Shown here in pieces: positions 1 through 9,800 of a DNA stretch of 64,000 nucleotides. Both the position numbers and the translations under genes were made by a program. The notes below the pieces were generated by a model. It worked only from the letters and a program-made list of their open reading frames with translations, was not told where the DNA came from and searched no databases. The first letter of the stretch is position 1. Each line of letters begins with the position of its first letter. The stretch comes from Serratia liquefaciens ATCC 27592 (GTDB lineage: Bacteria; Pseudomonadota; Gammaproteobacteria; Enterobacterales; Enterobacteriaceae): positions 2,728,001 to 2,792,000 of the forward strand of contig NC_021741.1 in the NCBI RefSeq assembly GCF_000422085.1. The letters run 5' to 3'.

Positions 1-99
1 CTGACCGAAGAGGCGCTGACCAGCATCTCGGAAACTACGTTGCAAAACGTGAGCCAATTGGATCGTGGTGAGCCTTGCCCTAATCAGCTCAACGCATGA
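1..99 (+). CDS. ldhA: D-lactate dehydrogenase, 3' end only
   Basis: Frame 1 is open from the first base and stops with TGA at 97-99, giving the last 32 residues of a protein. The tail (LTSISETTLQNV, then RGEPCPNQLN) closely resembles the C-terminus I recall for E. coli LdhA, the fermentative NAD-dependent enzyme that reduces pyruvate to D-lactate in the cytoplasm. The next gene is hslJ, the same order as in E. coli, which supports the call. The N-terminal domains lie outside the window. Confidence 0.88.
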   Translation: MTEEALTSISETTLQNVSQLDRGEPCPNQLNA

Positions 100-119
100 A
101 GTACAGCAAGGAGAACCCG

Positions 120-548
120 ATGAAAAAGTTTATGTTGGTGGCGTTAATACCGCTGCTATTAGCCGGGTGTGGAATGAGTCAAAACGGAAAGACGGTAAAG
201 GAAAGCGACCTGTTACATCATAACTTTGTGCTGCAAAGCGTCGACGGTGTAGCGGTGAAAGCGGGCCAGGGCAAGCAGCCCAACATCGAGTTCGGTGAAA
301 CCCTGCACGTTTCCGGTGCCATGTGTAACCGTTTCTTTGGCAATGGCCAATTGCAAAATGGCGTGCTGACGGTAAAAGGTCTGGCCTCAACACGCATGCT
401 GTGCGCAGACCCGCAACTCAATCAGTGGGATCGGGTGATCGGCGACGTGCTGGGCAAAGGAGCAAAAGTCACCCTCAGCGCTCAGCAATTAACGCTGAGC
501 GGCGGCGACCATACCCTGGTTTATACACTGCGCGATTGGGTGCAGTGA
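120..548 (+). CDS. hslJ: Heat-shock lipoprotein HslJ (META domain)
   Basis: The protein starts MKKFMLVALIPLLLAGC, a lipoprotein signal peptide with lipobox LAGC, followed by a META domain of about 110 residues. HslJ is an outer-membrane-associated heat-inducible lipoprotein linked in E. coli to novobiocin resistance; its molecular role is unclear. I chose the ATG at 120 over the in-frame ATG at 96: it gives a clean signal peptide and has AAGGAG at 108-113, while the upstream start would overlap the ldhA stop. The gene follows ldhA by about 20 bp, probably partly co-transcribed. Length (142 aa) fits the family. Confidence 0.9.
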   Translation: MKKFMLVALIPLLLAGCGMSQNGKTVKESDLLHHNFVLQSVDGVAVKAGQGKQPNIEFGETLHVSGAMCNRFFGNGQLQNGVLTVKGLASTRMLCADPQLNQWDRVIGDVLGKGAKVTLSAQQLTLSGGDHTLVYTLRDWVQ

Positions 549-556
549 TCCCTGTG

Positions 557-586
557 CACCAGGCTGCTCTGCGGCCTGGTGTTATT
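557..586. terminator. Bidirectional terminator between hslJ and ydbJ
   Basis: CACCAGGC (557-564) and GCCTGGTG (574-581) form a perfect 8-bp stem with a 9-nt loop, followed on the plus strand by TTATT. It lies between two convergent genes, so it can end hslJ and probably ydbJ too. Confidence 0.65.
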
Positions 587-591
587 AACCG

Positions 592-852
592 TTAGCCGGA
601 GCTCGCGCAGGCACCCCGCCCCAGCGTCGACTCTTCGCACTGTTTACCATTCGGCATTTGGCACATTCTGATCGCTTCGCCGTTTAAATTGTGGGTCACG
701 GTCGTGACGCCGCCAACAATGGCACAGTTAGCACTGGTCTGTAAGTTATTGATTCTTGCACTGTTAGCCTGCTGGACTGGTTCTTCGTTGTTGCTGCTGC
801 AGGCGGCCAAAAGCAGTACGGTGCCGGCCAGCAACCCTTTTAATATTGTCAT
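592..852 (-). CDS. ydbJ: YdbJ-like DUF333 lipoprotein
   Basis: An 86-residue protein beginning MTILKGLLAGTVLLLAACSS, a lipoprotein signal with lipobox LAAC, followed by a DUF333 domain with paired cysteines (residues SANCAIVGG and RMCQMPNGKQCEE). Function is unknown; family members are small periplasm-facing lipoproteins. The ATG at 852 is preferred because AGGAG lies just upstream; the frame also opens further upstream but without a signal peptide at its start. Its place next to ldhA-hslJ and before ydbK matches E. coli ydbJ, although here emrE is inserted before ydbK. Confidence 0.82.
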   Translation of the reverse strand: MTILKGLLAGTVLLLAACSSNNEEPVQQANSARINNLQTSANCAIVGGVTTVTHNLNGEAIRMCQMPNGKQCEESTLGRGACASSG

Positions 853-1322
853 TAATCCACTCCTGAACCCGAAACTGCGCTGTGTAAAATCGCCATTGCC
901 GATAACTCGCATCACTTTATTGCGGACACGTTAGGTTATCTTTGATGCAAACCTGTTTAATCTAGCCTGATATATAAATAATGAAAATATATTCCTGCAA
1001 TTATTTGCCGTTTATTTGAACAGCGACGAAATTATTATGGTTACTGGATTTTTCCGCTCTGTCCGCGGAGCAAACGTCGAACATCCCTGCCCGACCTGAA
1101 CAAGGGTCAGTCACAGCAGGGTTAAACAGGCATTTTAGGAGAGGTTAACGCTTTGAGGCGTGGCGGACAGCACGAAAATGCGGTGTCAAAATGGCGCATT
1201 TTTGCCGGTAAAAGGAAGATCCAAACTTGGGGGTAATCTATTATTTTCCGTTATTTATTAATAAGGTTTTCTGCCAGCGCCACTGAATGTCGCGCTGGCG
1301 ATTGTTTCGGTTTAAATAAGGA
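853..1322. other. Long intergenic region upstream of ydbJ and downstream of emrE
   Basis: About 470 bp without a convincing gene. The stretch at 940-1030 is A+T rich and suits promoters for ydbJ on the minus strand. The 1040-1220 portion is more G+C rich but I see no hairpin with a T run that would mark a small RNA. Only the emrE-side hairpin at 1273-1299 stands out. Confidence 0.4.
1273..1299 (-). terminator. Hairpin downstream of emrE
   Basis: GCCAGCGC (1273-1280) pairs perfectly with GCGCTGGC (1292-1299) across an 11-nt loop, 23 bp past the emrE stop. There is only a short T run on the minus strand, so termination may be inefficient. Confidence 0.5.
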
Positions 1323-1655
1323 TCAGTGTGCTGCGGTTTTCGACAGTAAATTAATCACCAACACGCCAGCAATAATTAATCCCATCCCCAGTACGGCTGG
1401 CCAATCCAGCTTTTGTTGATAAACAAATACCGCGGCAATTGACACCAGAACAATACCCATGCCCGACCAGATGGCGTAAACAATGCCCAGCGGCATGGTT
1501 TTCACCACCATCGACAGCCCCCAGAAAGCTACGCCATAGCCGACCACGACCACCAGCGACGGCCACAAGCGAGTGAATCCCTCAGAGGCTTTCAGCATGG
1601 TAGTGGCGATCACTTCTGCGACTACCGCCATGGTTAAATACATAAATCCGCTCAT
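1323..1655 (-). CDS. emrE: SMR-family multidrug efflux pump (EmrE-like)
   Basis: A 110-residue, four-helix membrane protein of the small multidrug resistance family. It exports quaternary ammonium compounds and other cationic drugs in exchange for protons as a dual-topology dimer. The essential membrane glutamate is Glu14 (VVAEVIATTMLKASEGFTRL), and the motif YAIWSGMGIVL matches EmrE. Length equals E. coli EmrE. Serratia marcescens has a close homologue named SsmE. It stands alone, divergent from ydbK, with about 250 bp between them. Confidence 0.88.
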   Translation of the reverse strand: MSGFMYLTMAVVAEVIATTMLKASEGFTRLWPSLVVVVGYGVAFWGLSMVVKTMPLGIVYAIWSGMGIVLVSIAAVFVYQQKLDWPAVLGMGLIIAGVLVINLLSKTAAH

Positions 1656-1903
1656 CGTTTTTTCTTCTGTAAGTTTACCTATTCACCAGTATGACGCGCC
1701 GGAAATAAATTGTCGTTAAACAACGATGACAATTTTTCTTCAGGGCCATTTAAAGTCGTGAAATATCTCCTTGTCGCATTTTTTGTCGATTTATCATCCG
1801 CCACACAAACGCGATAAAGGGCCAATATATCCCTCTGCTAGACTTTGTTAATTACTGCGAGAGGTGACTTTCGCAGCTTTTTGAGCAATGAAAGGTAAAG
1901 TTG

Positions 1904-4900
1904 ATGATTACTACAGATGGTAATAATGCAGTCGCTTCCGTCGTCTATCGTGCCAGCGAAGTGATTGCCATCTACCCAATCACCCCCAGTTCGACCATGG
2001 CGGAACAGGCGGATGCCTGGTCCGGCGACGGCCGTCAAAATATCTGGGGCGACGTGCCGCGAGTGGTGGAAATGCAGTCGGAAGGCGGTGCGATCGCCAC
2101 GGTACATGGCGCATTGCAAACCGGCGCGCTGTCGACCTCGTTTACCTCATCGCAGGGCCTGCTGCTGATGATCCCGACGTTGTACAAACTGGCCGGTGAA
2201 CTGACGCCGTTTGTGCTGCATGTTGCTGCGCGCACCATCGCCACCCATGCGCTGTCGATTTTTGGCGACCATTCCGACGTGATGGCGGTACGCCAAACCG
2301 GCTGCGCCATGCTGTGCGCCAGCAACGTCCAGGAAGCACAGGATTTTGCGCTGATTTCCCAAACGGCCAGTCTCAACAGCCGCCTGCCGTTTATTCACTT
2401 TTTTGATGGTTTCCGCACCTCGCATGAAATCAACAAAATCGTGCCGCTGAGCGACGATACCCTGCGCCAGATGCTGCCTCAGGACGCGATTGACGCGCAC
2501 CGCAGCCGCGCACTGTCGCCTGATCATCCCGTGGTACGGGGCACCTCCGCCAACCCGGACACCTATTTCCAATCGCGCGAAGCCACCAACCCCTGGTATA
2601 ACGCGACCTGCCAGCATGTGATTGACGCGATGGACAAATTCGCCGAGATCACTGGCCGGGCGTATCAGCCCTTCGAATATTACGGCCATCCGCAGGCCGA
2701 GCGCGTGGTGATCCTGATGGGATCCGCCATCGGCACCTGCGAAGAAGCGATCGACGCCCTGTTGACCCGTGGTGAAAAAGTCGGCGTGCTGAAAGTGCGG
2801 CTGTTTCGGCCGTTTTCCGCGCAGCACCTGCTCAGCGTGTTGCCGGAAAGCGCGAAGAAAATCGCCGTACTGGACCGTACCAAGGAGCCCGGCGCGCTGG
2901 CGGAGCCCCTGTATCTGGACGTGATGACCGCACTGGCTGAAGCGTTCAGCCGGGGTGAACGCGCCCATATGCCGATGGTGATCGGCGGCCGTTATGGGCT
3001 CTCCTCGAAAGAGTTTGGCCCTGACTGCGCGTTAGCCGTGTTTAACGAGCTGGCTCTGGATCGCCCGCGTCCACGCTTTACCGTCGGCATTTTCGACGAT
3101 GTGACCGGTCTTTCCCTGCCACTCAGTGAAGAAACCCTGCCGCAGCGCGCGTCGCTGGAGGCGCTGTTCTACGGTCTTGGCAGTGACGGCTCCGTTTCCG
3201 CGACCAAGAACAACATCAAAATCATCGGCAACAGTACGTCCATGTATGCCCAGGGCTATTTCGTTTATGACTCTAAAAAGGCCGGAGGCCTGACGGTATC
3301 CCACCTGCGCGTCAGCGAACAGCCCATCAATTCGGCCTATCTGGTCAGTCGCGCCGACTTTGTCGGCTGCCACCAACTGCAGTTTATCGATACTTACCAG
3401 ATGGCGGAGCGCCTGAAACCCGGCGGCATTTTCCTGCTCAATACTCCCTATGGTGCCGAAGAGGCCTGGTCGCGGCTGCCGCAGGAAGTGCAAGCCGTCT
3501 TGCAGCAACGTCAGGCACGCTTCTATATCATCAACGCGGCGAAACTGGCACGTGAATGCCGGCTCGGTGCACGTATCAACACCGTAATGCAGATGGCGTT
3601 TTTCCATCTGACCCAAATTCTGCCGGGCGACGTGGCACTCCAGCAATTGCGGGATGCTATCGAACGCAGCTACAGCAGCAAAGGCCAGGATATTGTTGAG
3701 CGCAACTGGCAGGCGCTGGCTGCCACGCTTGACGCGCTGATTGAAATCCCCCTGCAGCCGGTTAACGAAAGCAGCCCAATGCGACCGCCGATTGTCTCGG
3801 ATGCGGCGCCTGACTTTGTCAAAACCGTGACCGCCGCGATGCTGGCCGGACTGGGGGATGCGTTGCCGGTGTCAGCCTTCCCGCCGGACGGTACCTGGCC
3901 GGTGGGGACCACCCAGTGGGAAAAGCGCAATATCGCCGAGGATATCCCCATTTGGCAGCCGGATCTGTGCACCCAGTGCAACCACTGCGTTGCCGCCTGC
4001 CCGCACTCCGCCATCCGCGCCAAAGTGGTTCAGCCGGAGGCCATGGAACATGCCCCTGCCTCGCTGCAATCGCTGGATGTGAAAGCGCGCGACATGCGCG
4101 GCCAGAAATACGTACTGCAGGTCGCGCCGGAAGACTGTACCGGCTGCAATCTGTGCGTTGAAGTCTGCCCGGCAAAAGATCGCCAGAACCCGGACATCAA
4201 GGCCATCAACATGGCATCGCGCCTTGAGCACCTGACAGAAGAAAAAGCGCATTACGACTTCTTCCTGCAGTTGCCGGAAATTGATCCCTCGCAGATCGAG
4301 CGGATCGACATCCGTACCTCGCAGTTGATTTCGCCGCTGTTCGAATACTCCGGTGCCTGTTCCGGCTGTGGGGAAACACCGTACATCAAGCTGCTGACCC
4401 AGCTTTATGGCGACCGGTTGCTGATTGCCAACGCCACCGGCTGTTCGTCCATTTACGGCGGCAACCTGCCGACTACACCTTATACCACCAATGCCGAAGG
4501 CCGCGGTCCCGCCTGGGCCAACTCGTTGTTCGAGGATAATGCGGAGTTCGGTCTGGGCTTCCGCTTAACGGTCGATCAGCACCGCAGCCGCGTACTGCGT
4601 TTGCTGAACACCCTGGCGCCGCAGCTGCCGGCACAGTTGGTCAACGCTCTGCAGATGACGGATATCGCACCAGAGCCGCGTCGCCAACAGATTAAGGAAC
4701 TGCGCGGCTTGCTGGCGCAGATTGAAGGTCACGACGCGAGCCAACTGGCGACCGACGCCGATTATCTGGTGGATAAATCCATCTGGCTGATTGGCGGCGA
4801 CGGCTGGGCTTACGATATCGGGTTCGGCGGGTTGGATCACGTCCTCAGCCTGACCGAAAACGTCAACGTGCTGGTGTTGGACACTCAGTGTTACTCCAAC

Positions 4901-5437
4901 ACTGGCGGCCAGCAATCGAAGGCCACCCCGCTCGGGGCGGTGACCAAGTTCGGCGAACACGGCAAGCGCAAGGCACGTAAGGATCTGGGCGTCAGCATGA
5001 TGATGTACGGCCATGTTTACGTGGCGCAAATCTCGCTGGGTGCGCAGCTTAATCAGACGGTGAAAGCCATACAGGAAGCCGAAGCTTATCCAGGGCCATC
5101 CCTGATCATTGCCTACAGCCCCTGTGAAGAACACGGTTACGATCTGGCACTCAGTCACGACCAGATGAAACAGCTGACCGCGACCGGATTCTGGCCGCTA
5201 TATCGCTTCGATCCACGTCGCGCCGATGAGGGCAAACCGGCGCTGGCGCTGGATTCCCGGCCGCCAAACAGCAATCTGACCGATACGTTGCTGAAAGAAC
5301 AGCGCTTCCGCCGCCTGAACTCACAGCAGCCGGAAGTCGCCAGCGCGCTGTATCAGGCCGCAGAAAAAGAGTTGAAGGAGAAGTACGACTTCCTCAGCCT
5401 GCTGGCCGGCAAGGGGGAAACCTCCTCCGCCGAGTAA
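1904..5437 (+). CDS. ydbK: Pyruvate:flavodoxin/ferredoxin oxidoreductase (NifJ/YdbK)
   Basis: A 1177-residue single-chain pyruvate:flavodoxin oxidoreductase that converts pyruvate and CoA to acetyl-CoA and CO2 while reducing flavodoxin or ferredoxin. N-terminal motif IAIYPITPSSTMAEQADAW is the pyruvate-binding domain. Two ferredoxin-type [4Fe-4S] motifs start at Cys689 (CTQCNHCVAACP) and Cys745 (CTGCNLCVEVCP). The proximal cluster follows (SGACSGCGETPY), and the thiamine diphosphate domain carries GGDGWAYDIGFGG. The ATG at 1904 has AAAGG at 1891; a TTG directly before it is a possible alternative. It follows the E. coli ldhA-hslJ-ydbJ-ydbK order apart from the emrE insertion. Confidence 0.95.
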   Translation: MITTDGNNAVASVVYRASEVIAIYPITPSSTMAEQADAWSGDGRQNIWGDVPRVVEMQSEGGAIATVHGALQTGALSTSFTSSQGLLLMIPTLYKLAGELTPFVLHVAARTIATHALSIFGDHSDVMAVRQTGCAMLCASNVQEAQDFALISQTASLNSRLPFIHFFDGFRTSHEINKIVPLSDDTLRQMLPQDAIDAHRSRALSPDHPVVRGTSANPDTYFQSREATNPWYNATCQHVIDAMDKFAEITGRAYQPFEYYGHPQAERVVILMGSAIGTCEEAIDALLTRGEKVGVLKVRLFRPFSAQHLLSVLPESAKKIAVLDRTKEPGALAEPLYLDVMTALAEAFSRGERAHMPMVIGGRYGLSSKEFGPDCALAVFNELALDRPRPRFTVGIFDDVTGLSLPLSEETLPQRASLEALFYGLGSDGSVSATKNNIKIIGNSTSMYAQGYFVYDSKKAGGLTVSHLRVSEQPINSAYLVSRADFVGCHQLQFIDTYQMAERLKPGGIFLLNTPYGAEEAWSRLPQEVQAVLQQRQARFYIINAAKLARECRLGARINTVMQMAFFHLTQILPGDVALQQLRDAIERSYSSKGQDIVERNWQALAATLDALIEIPLQPVNESSPMRPPIVSDAAPDFVKTVTAAMLAGLGDALPVSAFPPDGTWPVGTTQWEKRNIAEDIPIWQPDLCTQCNHCVAACPHSAIRAKVVQPEAMEHAPASLQSLDVKARDMRGQKYVLQVAPEDCTGCNLCVEVCPAKDRQNPDIKAINMASRLEHLTEEKAHYDFFLQLPEIDPSQIERIDIRTSQLISPLFEYSGACSGCGETPYIKLLTQLYGDRLLIANATGCSSIYGGNLPTTPYTTNAEGRGPAWANSLFEDNAEFGLGFRLTVDQHRSRVLRLLNTLAPQLPAQLVNALQMTDIAPEPRRQQIKELRGLLAQIEGHDASQLATDADYLVDKSIWLIGGDGWAYDIGFGGLDHVLSLTENVNVLVLDTQCYSNTGGQQSKATPLGAVTKFGEHGKRKARKDLGVSMMMYGHVYVAQISLGAQLNQTVKAIQEAEAYPGPSLIIAYSPCEEHGYDLALSHDQMKQLTATGFWPLYRFDPRRADEGKPALALDSRPPNSNLTDTLLKEQRFRRLNSQQPEVASALYQAAEKELKEKYDFLSLLAGKGETSSAE

Positions 5438-5442
5438 ACCCA

Positions 5443-5478
5443 CGGGGCGCGACCGGTTCGCGCCCCGCTTTTCTTTTT
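5443..5478 (+). terminator. Rho-independent terminator of ydbK
   Basis: CGGGGCGCGA (5443-5452) and TCGCGCCCCG (5458-5467) form a perfect 10-bp stem with a 5-nt loop, followed by CTTTTCTTTTT. It separates ydbK from the metal-resistance island. Confidence 0.88.
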
Positions 5479-5559
5479 GGCCACTGCGTAACGCTCTCCA
5501 CGCCAGACGCCCTTGCGCAACACAGTATTGAATAGCCTGAATCAGCCCTCAAAAACAGC

Positions 5560-5590
5560 TTGACCTTCCAAACGTGGTAAGTCCGATAAA
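5560..5590 (+). promoter_or_regulatory. GolS/CueR-type promoter of gesABC
   Basis: The -35 TTGACC (5560-5565) is followed by a 19-bp spacer and a -10-like GATAAA (5585-5590). The spacer holds an imperfect dyad, CTTCCA then TGGTAAG. Long 19-bp spacers with such dyads are typical of promoters twisted open by MerR-family Cu/Ag/Au sensors. Two more promoters of the same design lie at 11484 and 14963. Confidence 0.75.
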
Positions 5591-5651
5591 TGCAATCAGA
5601 GCCGCTTCGGCTCAATAAATCCCACTGTCGACTTCAGTCGCGAAAGGTCAA

Positions 5652-6809
5652 ATGATGAAAGCCAAACGTGTCACTCTAATCACTGCGGCGATAAGCGTCG
5701 CATTCGCTGTCGCCGGTTGCAAAGAGACGGTGTCCGCAGCTGCCCCCGCCAAGCCTCCGAGCGTACCAGTAGCCGAAGTGGTCGTTCGCCCGGTCACGCC
5801 TTTTGTCGAGTTCACCGGTTCGCTAACCGCTGCCAAACAGGTTGAACTGCGCCCAAGAGTCGCCGGATATCTGCAAGATGTCAGCGTGCCGGAAGGTCGC
5901 TGGGTTGAGAAAGGCCAACGGCTGTTTCTCATTGACTCTCGGGTGTACGAAGCCGCGCTGAGTGCCGCCAAAGCTCGCTTGCGCGAGGCTGAAGCAGCAG
6001 CGCGGCTCGCTCAAACGGAATATGCCCGTGCCACACAGCTGTTTGCTCAAAAGGTTTTTGCGCGTGCTCAGCTCGATACGGCAACCGCTTCATTGAATGC
6101 AGGCAAAGCGCAGGTCGATGCCGCGAAAGCCGCCCTGACTGCGGCAGAGTTGGATATGGAGTTCACGCGCGTCACGGCGCCTATCAGCGGGCGCGTCGGC
6201 CAGGTGCTGGTCACCGAGGGCAACTACGTTACCAATGGCGTAACGCCGCTCACGACGATTGTCTCGACCAACCCGCTCCAGGTTTATTTCGACGTCGACG
6301 AGCGCACCTATTTGCGTTCGCTCGCCGCAGACCGCACTCGTGCCACCCCGCCGGCAACCAAGGTGATGGTCGCGCTGATCACCGACAAAACCTATACCCG
6401 AACTGGCCGTGTCGATTTTCTTGCCAACTCCGCCGACCGTGGGACGGGCACCGTGCGTATTCGCGCCGTTGTCGATAATGCCGATGGACAATTGACCCCT
6501 GGCCTGTTTGCCAAGGTCAAACTGGAAACCGGTGCACCGCGCGCCCGCGTACTGGTGTCCGATCAATCAATTGGCACCGATCAGGGCCGCCGCTATGTGT
6601 TGGTCGTCGGCAAAGGTGATAAAACCGAATATCGGCCAGTCGAGCTGGGCCCGATGGTCGAAGGCATGCGGGTGATCGAACAGGGTCTGCAGCCGGGTGA
6701 GCGTATCGTGGTCAAGGGCCTGGTACGCCCCGGTATGCAGATCACGCCGCAAACAACCGCCATTGATGGTGCTCCCATGACGGCACCGACAACCACGGGG
6801 GCCGCGTAA
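5652..6809 (+). CDS. gesA: RND efflux periplasmic adaptor (GesA-like)
   Basis: A 385-residue membrane fusion protein. A lipoprotein signal ends with lipobox VAGC, then come the barrel-sandwich and lipoyl half-motifs (ELRPRVAGYLQDVSVPEGRWVEKGQ), an alpha-helical hairpin rich in Ala/Glu at about residues 95-160, and the beta-barrel and membrane-proximal domains. It joins the inner-membrane pump GesB to the channel GesC. Two ATGs (5652, 5655) are possible; GAAAGG lies upstream. It is the first gene of gesABC and its stop shares one base with the gesB start. The order and a GolS-like regulator 8 kb downstream match the Salmonella ges-gol locus. Confidence 0.83.
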   Translation: MMKAKRVTLITAAISVAFAVAGCKETVSAAAPAKPPSVPVAEVVVRPVTPFVEFTGSLTAAKQVELRPRVAGYLQDVSVPEGRWVEKGQRLFLIDSRVYEAALSAAKARLREAEAAARLAQTEYARATQLFAQKVFARAQLDTATASLNAGKAQVDAAKAALTAAELDMEFTRVTAPISGRVGQVLVTEGNYVTNGVTPLTTIVSTNPLQVYFDVDERTYLRSLAADRTRATPPATKVMVALITDKTYTRTGRVDFLANSADRGTGTVRIRAVVDNADGQLTPGLFAKVKLETGAPRARVLVSDQSIGTDQGRRYVLVVGKGDKTEYRPVELGPMVEGMRVIEQGLQPGERIVVKGLVRPGMQITPQTTAIDGAPMTAPTTTGAA

Positions 6810-9800
6810 TGACTTTTCCTCGTTTCTTCATCGCACGCCCGATATTTGCCATCGTCCTGTCAATTTTGATGGTGCTCGCCGGCAGCGTGGCCTTCTTCCA
6901 ACTGCCGCTTAGCGAGTATCCGGCAGTCACTCCGCCAACGGTGCAAGTGACCGCATCTTACCCCGGAGCCAACCCCAAGGTGATCGCTGAAACGGTAGCG
7001 GCTCCGCTCGAACAGGCAATCACCGGGGTTGAGGGCATGTTGTACATGTCGTCGCAGTCGGCAACCGATGGCCGAATGATCCTGACCGTCACTTTCGCCC
7101 AGGGCACCAATGCCGATATGGCGCAGGTTCAGGTGCAAAACCGGGTTTCGCGCGCGCTGCCGCGGTTACCTGAAGAGGTTCAACGCCAGGGCGTCGTCAC
7201 GCAGAAAACCTCGCCGGATATCCTGATGGTCGTTCACCTGCTGTCGCCCGATCAGCGTTACGATCCTCTCTACATTTCAAATTACGCTTACCTCCAGGTA
7301 CGCGATGAGCTATCCCGCATCCCCGGAGTCAGTGACGTTTTGGTTTGGGGTGCCGGCGAGTACAGCATGCGGCTTTGGCTCGATCCTGATTTGATCGCTG
7401 CGCGAGGGTTGACGGCCGGTGACGTTATCGCCGCCGTACGTGAACAGAACGTTCAGGTGGCGGCCGGCTCGGTTGGCCAGACGCCCAACTCCAACGCCGC
7501 ATTCCAGGTGACGGTCAATACCCTCGGCCGCCTGACCGACGAGGAACAGTTTGGCGATATCATTATTCGCACCGGTAGCGACGGCCAAATCACTCGCCTG
7601 CGCGATGTCGCCCGTATCGAAATGGGAGCTGATGCCTACGCGTTGCGCAGCCTGCTCGACGGTGAGCCGGCCGTCGCGCTGCAAATTATTCAAAGCCCGG
7701 GAGCTAACGCGCTAGACGTTTCTAAGGCCGTGAGGGCCACCATGCAACGGCTCGAAACTCACTTTCCGGCAGGACTCACTTCGCGCATAGCTTACGACCC
7801 AACGGTCTTCGTCAGTGCTTCTCTGGAGTCGGTAGCCACCACCCTGCTGGAGGCGATCCTGTTGGTGGTGATCGTGGTAGTGCTGTTCCTGCACAACTGG
7901 CGCGCGTCGTTGATCCCATTGATGGCGGTGCCGGTATCGCTGATCGGGACCTTTGCCGTCATGCATCTGATGGGCTTTTCGCTCAATACCTTGTCGCTGT
8001 TTGGCCTGGTGTTGTCGATCGGGATAGTGGTCGACGACGCGATCGTCGTGGTCGAAAATGTCGAACGTCATATCGAAAATGGCGAGGAGCCTCCCCAAGC
8101 CGCAAGACGCGCCATGGACGAAGTGACCGGCCCCATCATCGCCATTACCTCGGTGCTTGCCGCCGTATTCATCCCCACTGCCTTCCTGAGCGGCCTGCAG
8201 GGGGAGTTTTATCAACAATTTGCGCTCACCATCGCCATTTCAACCATTCTGTCGGCCATCAACTCCCTGACACTCAGCCCGGCGCTGGCCGGCCTTTTGC
8301 TGCGTCCGCGCAAGGCTGCGATCGCCCGAGATCCGCGCACCCTGCGCGGTCGAGCCGATCGGTTGTTCCGTGCGTTTGGCCGGCCTTTCCGACACGCGCC
8401 TAGCGCTTATGGCAATATGGTCCGCAAAGTGGTCCGGGTTAGCGGTCTGGCGCTTTTGGTCTACGGTGGCTTACTGGCACTGACCTTCTTCGGCTTTAAG
8501 GCGGTTCCGCCCGGCTTCGTACCGATGCAGGACAAATACTACCTGGTTGGTATTGCCCAACTGCCCAATTCGGCCTCGCTGGAACGCACCGATGCGGTCG
8601 TCAAACAGATGTCAAAAATCGCGCTGGCGGAACCCGGTGTCGAGAGCGTCGTAGCCTTCCCAGGGCTGTCGATCAACGGCTTCGTCAACGTACCGAATGC
8701 CGCCGTCATGTTCGTTATGCTTGACCCGTTTGAAGCTCGTACAACAGACGATCTCAGCGCGACCGCGATTGCCGGCCGCCTGCAAGCAAAATTCGCCGGC
8801 ATTCCCGACGGCTTCCTCGGCGTATTTCCACCGCCGCCGGTACCGGGTCTGGGCGCCACCGGCGGTTTCAAAATGCAAATTGAGGATCGCAGCGGCGCCG
8901 GATTGGATGCTCTGGTTCAGCAGACCCAGATCCTGATGACCAAAGCCACCGAGTCGGGACAGGTGGCCGGACTGATGACCAGCTTTGACGTCAATGCCCC
9001 ACAACTCGACGTTGCCATCGATCGTACCAAAGCCATGAGTCAGGGCGTCCGACTGGCGGATATCTTCGAATCTCTGCAGGTCTATCTCGGTTCTCTCTAT
9101 GTCAACGATTTCAACCGCTTTGGCCGCACCTACAAAGTGACCGCCCAGGCCGATGCAGACCATCGCATGCAGGCAGAAGCCATCGGTCGCCTGCAAGTAC
9201 GCAATGCTGTCGGGAAAATGCTGCCTTTATCTTCATTTGTTACCGTCACACCGAGCTCAGGCCCAGACCGAGTGATCCACTACAACGGCTATCCTTCGGC
9301 CGACATCTCCGGCGGCGCCATGGCCGGCATCAGTTCGGGTCAGGCGGTAGCCGTGATGGAGCGTCTGGCGAAAGAAGTGCTGCCGGAAGGCATGACTTTT
9401 GAATGGACCGACCTTACCTACCAGCAAAAGCTGGCCGGGGATTCGGCGTTGTTCATCTTCCCGCTGTGTGTGCTTCTGGCCTATCTCATCCTTGCTGCTC
9501 AGTACAACAGCTGGTTGTTGCCGCTGGCCGTCCTGTTGATTGTGCCGATGTGTCTGCTGAGCGCCATTATTGGCGTCTGGATGACCGGCGGTGACAACAA
9601 CGTCTTTGTGCAAATCGGGTTGATCGTGCTGGTCGGTTTGGCCGCCAAAAATGCCATTCTTATCGTCGAGTTCGCCCGCACTCTCGAGGCCGAGGGCGCA
9701 AGCGCGCTGGATGCGGTTATCGAGGCTTGTCGGCTGCGACTGCGGCCAATCCTGATGACCTCCCTGGCCTTTATCGCCGGTGTGGTTCCTCTGGTTTTTG

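Noticed and set aside
1656..1900. MicC small RNA, which lies upstream of ydbK in E. coli
   Set aside because: I looked for the MicC 5' pairing segment and its terminator in both strands and found neither.
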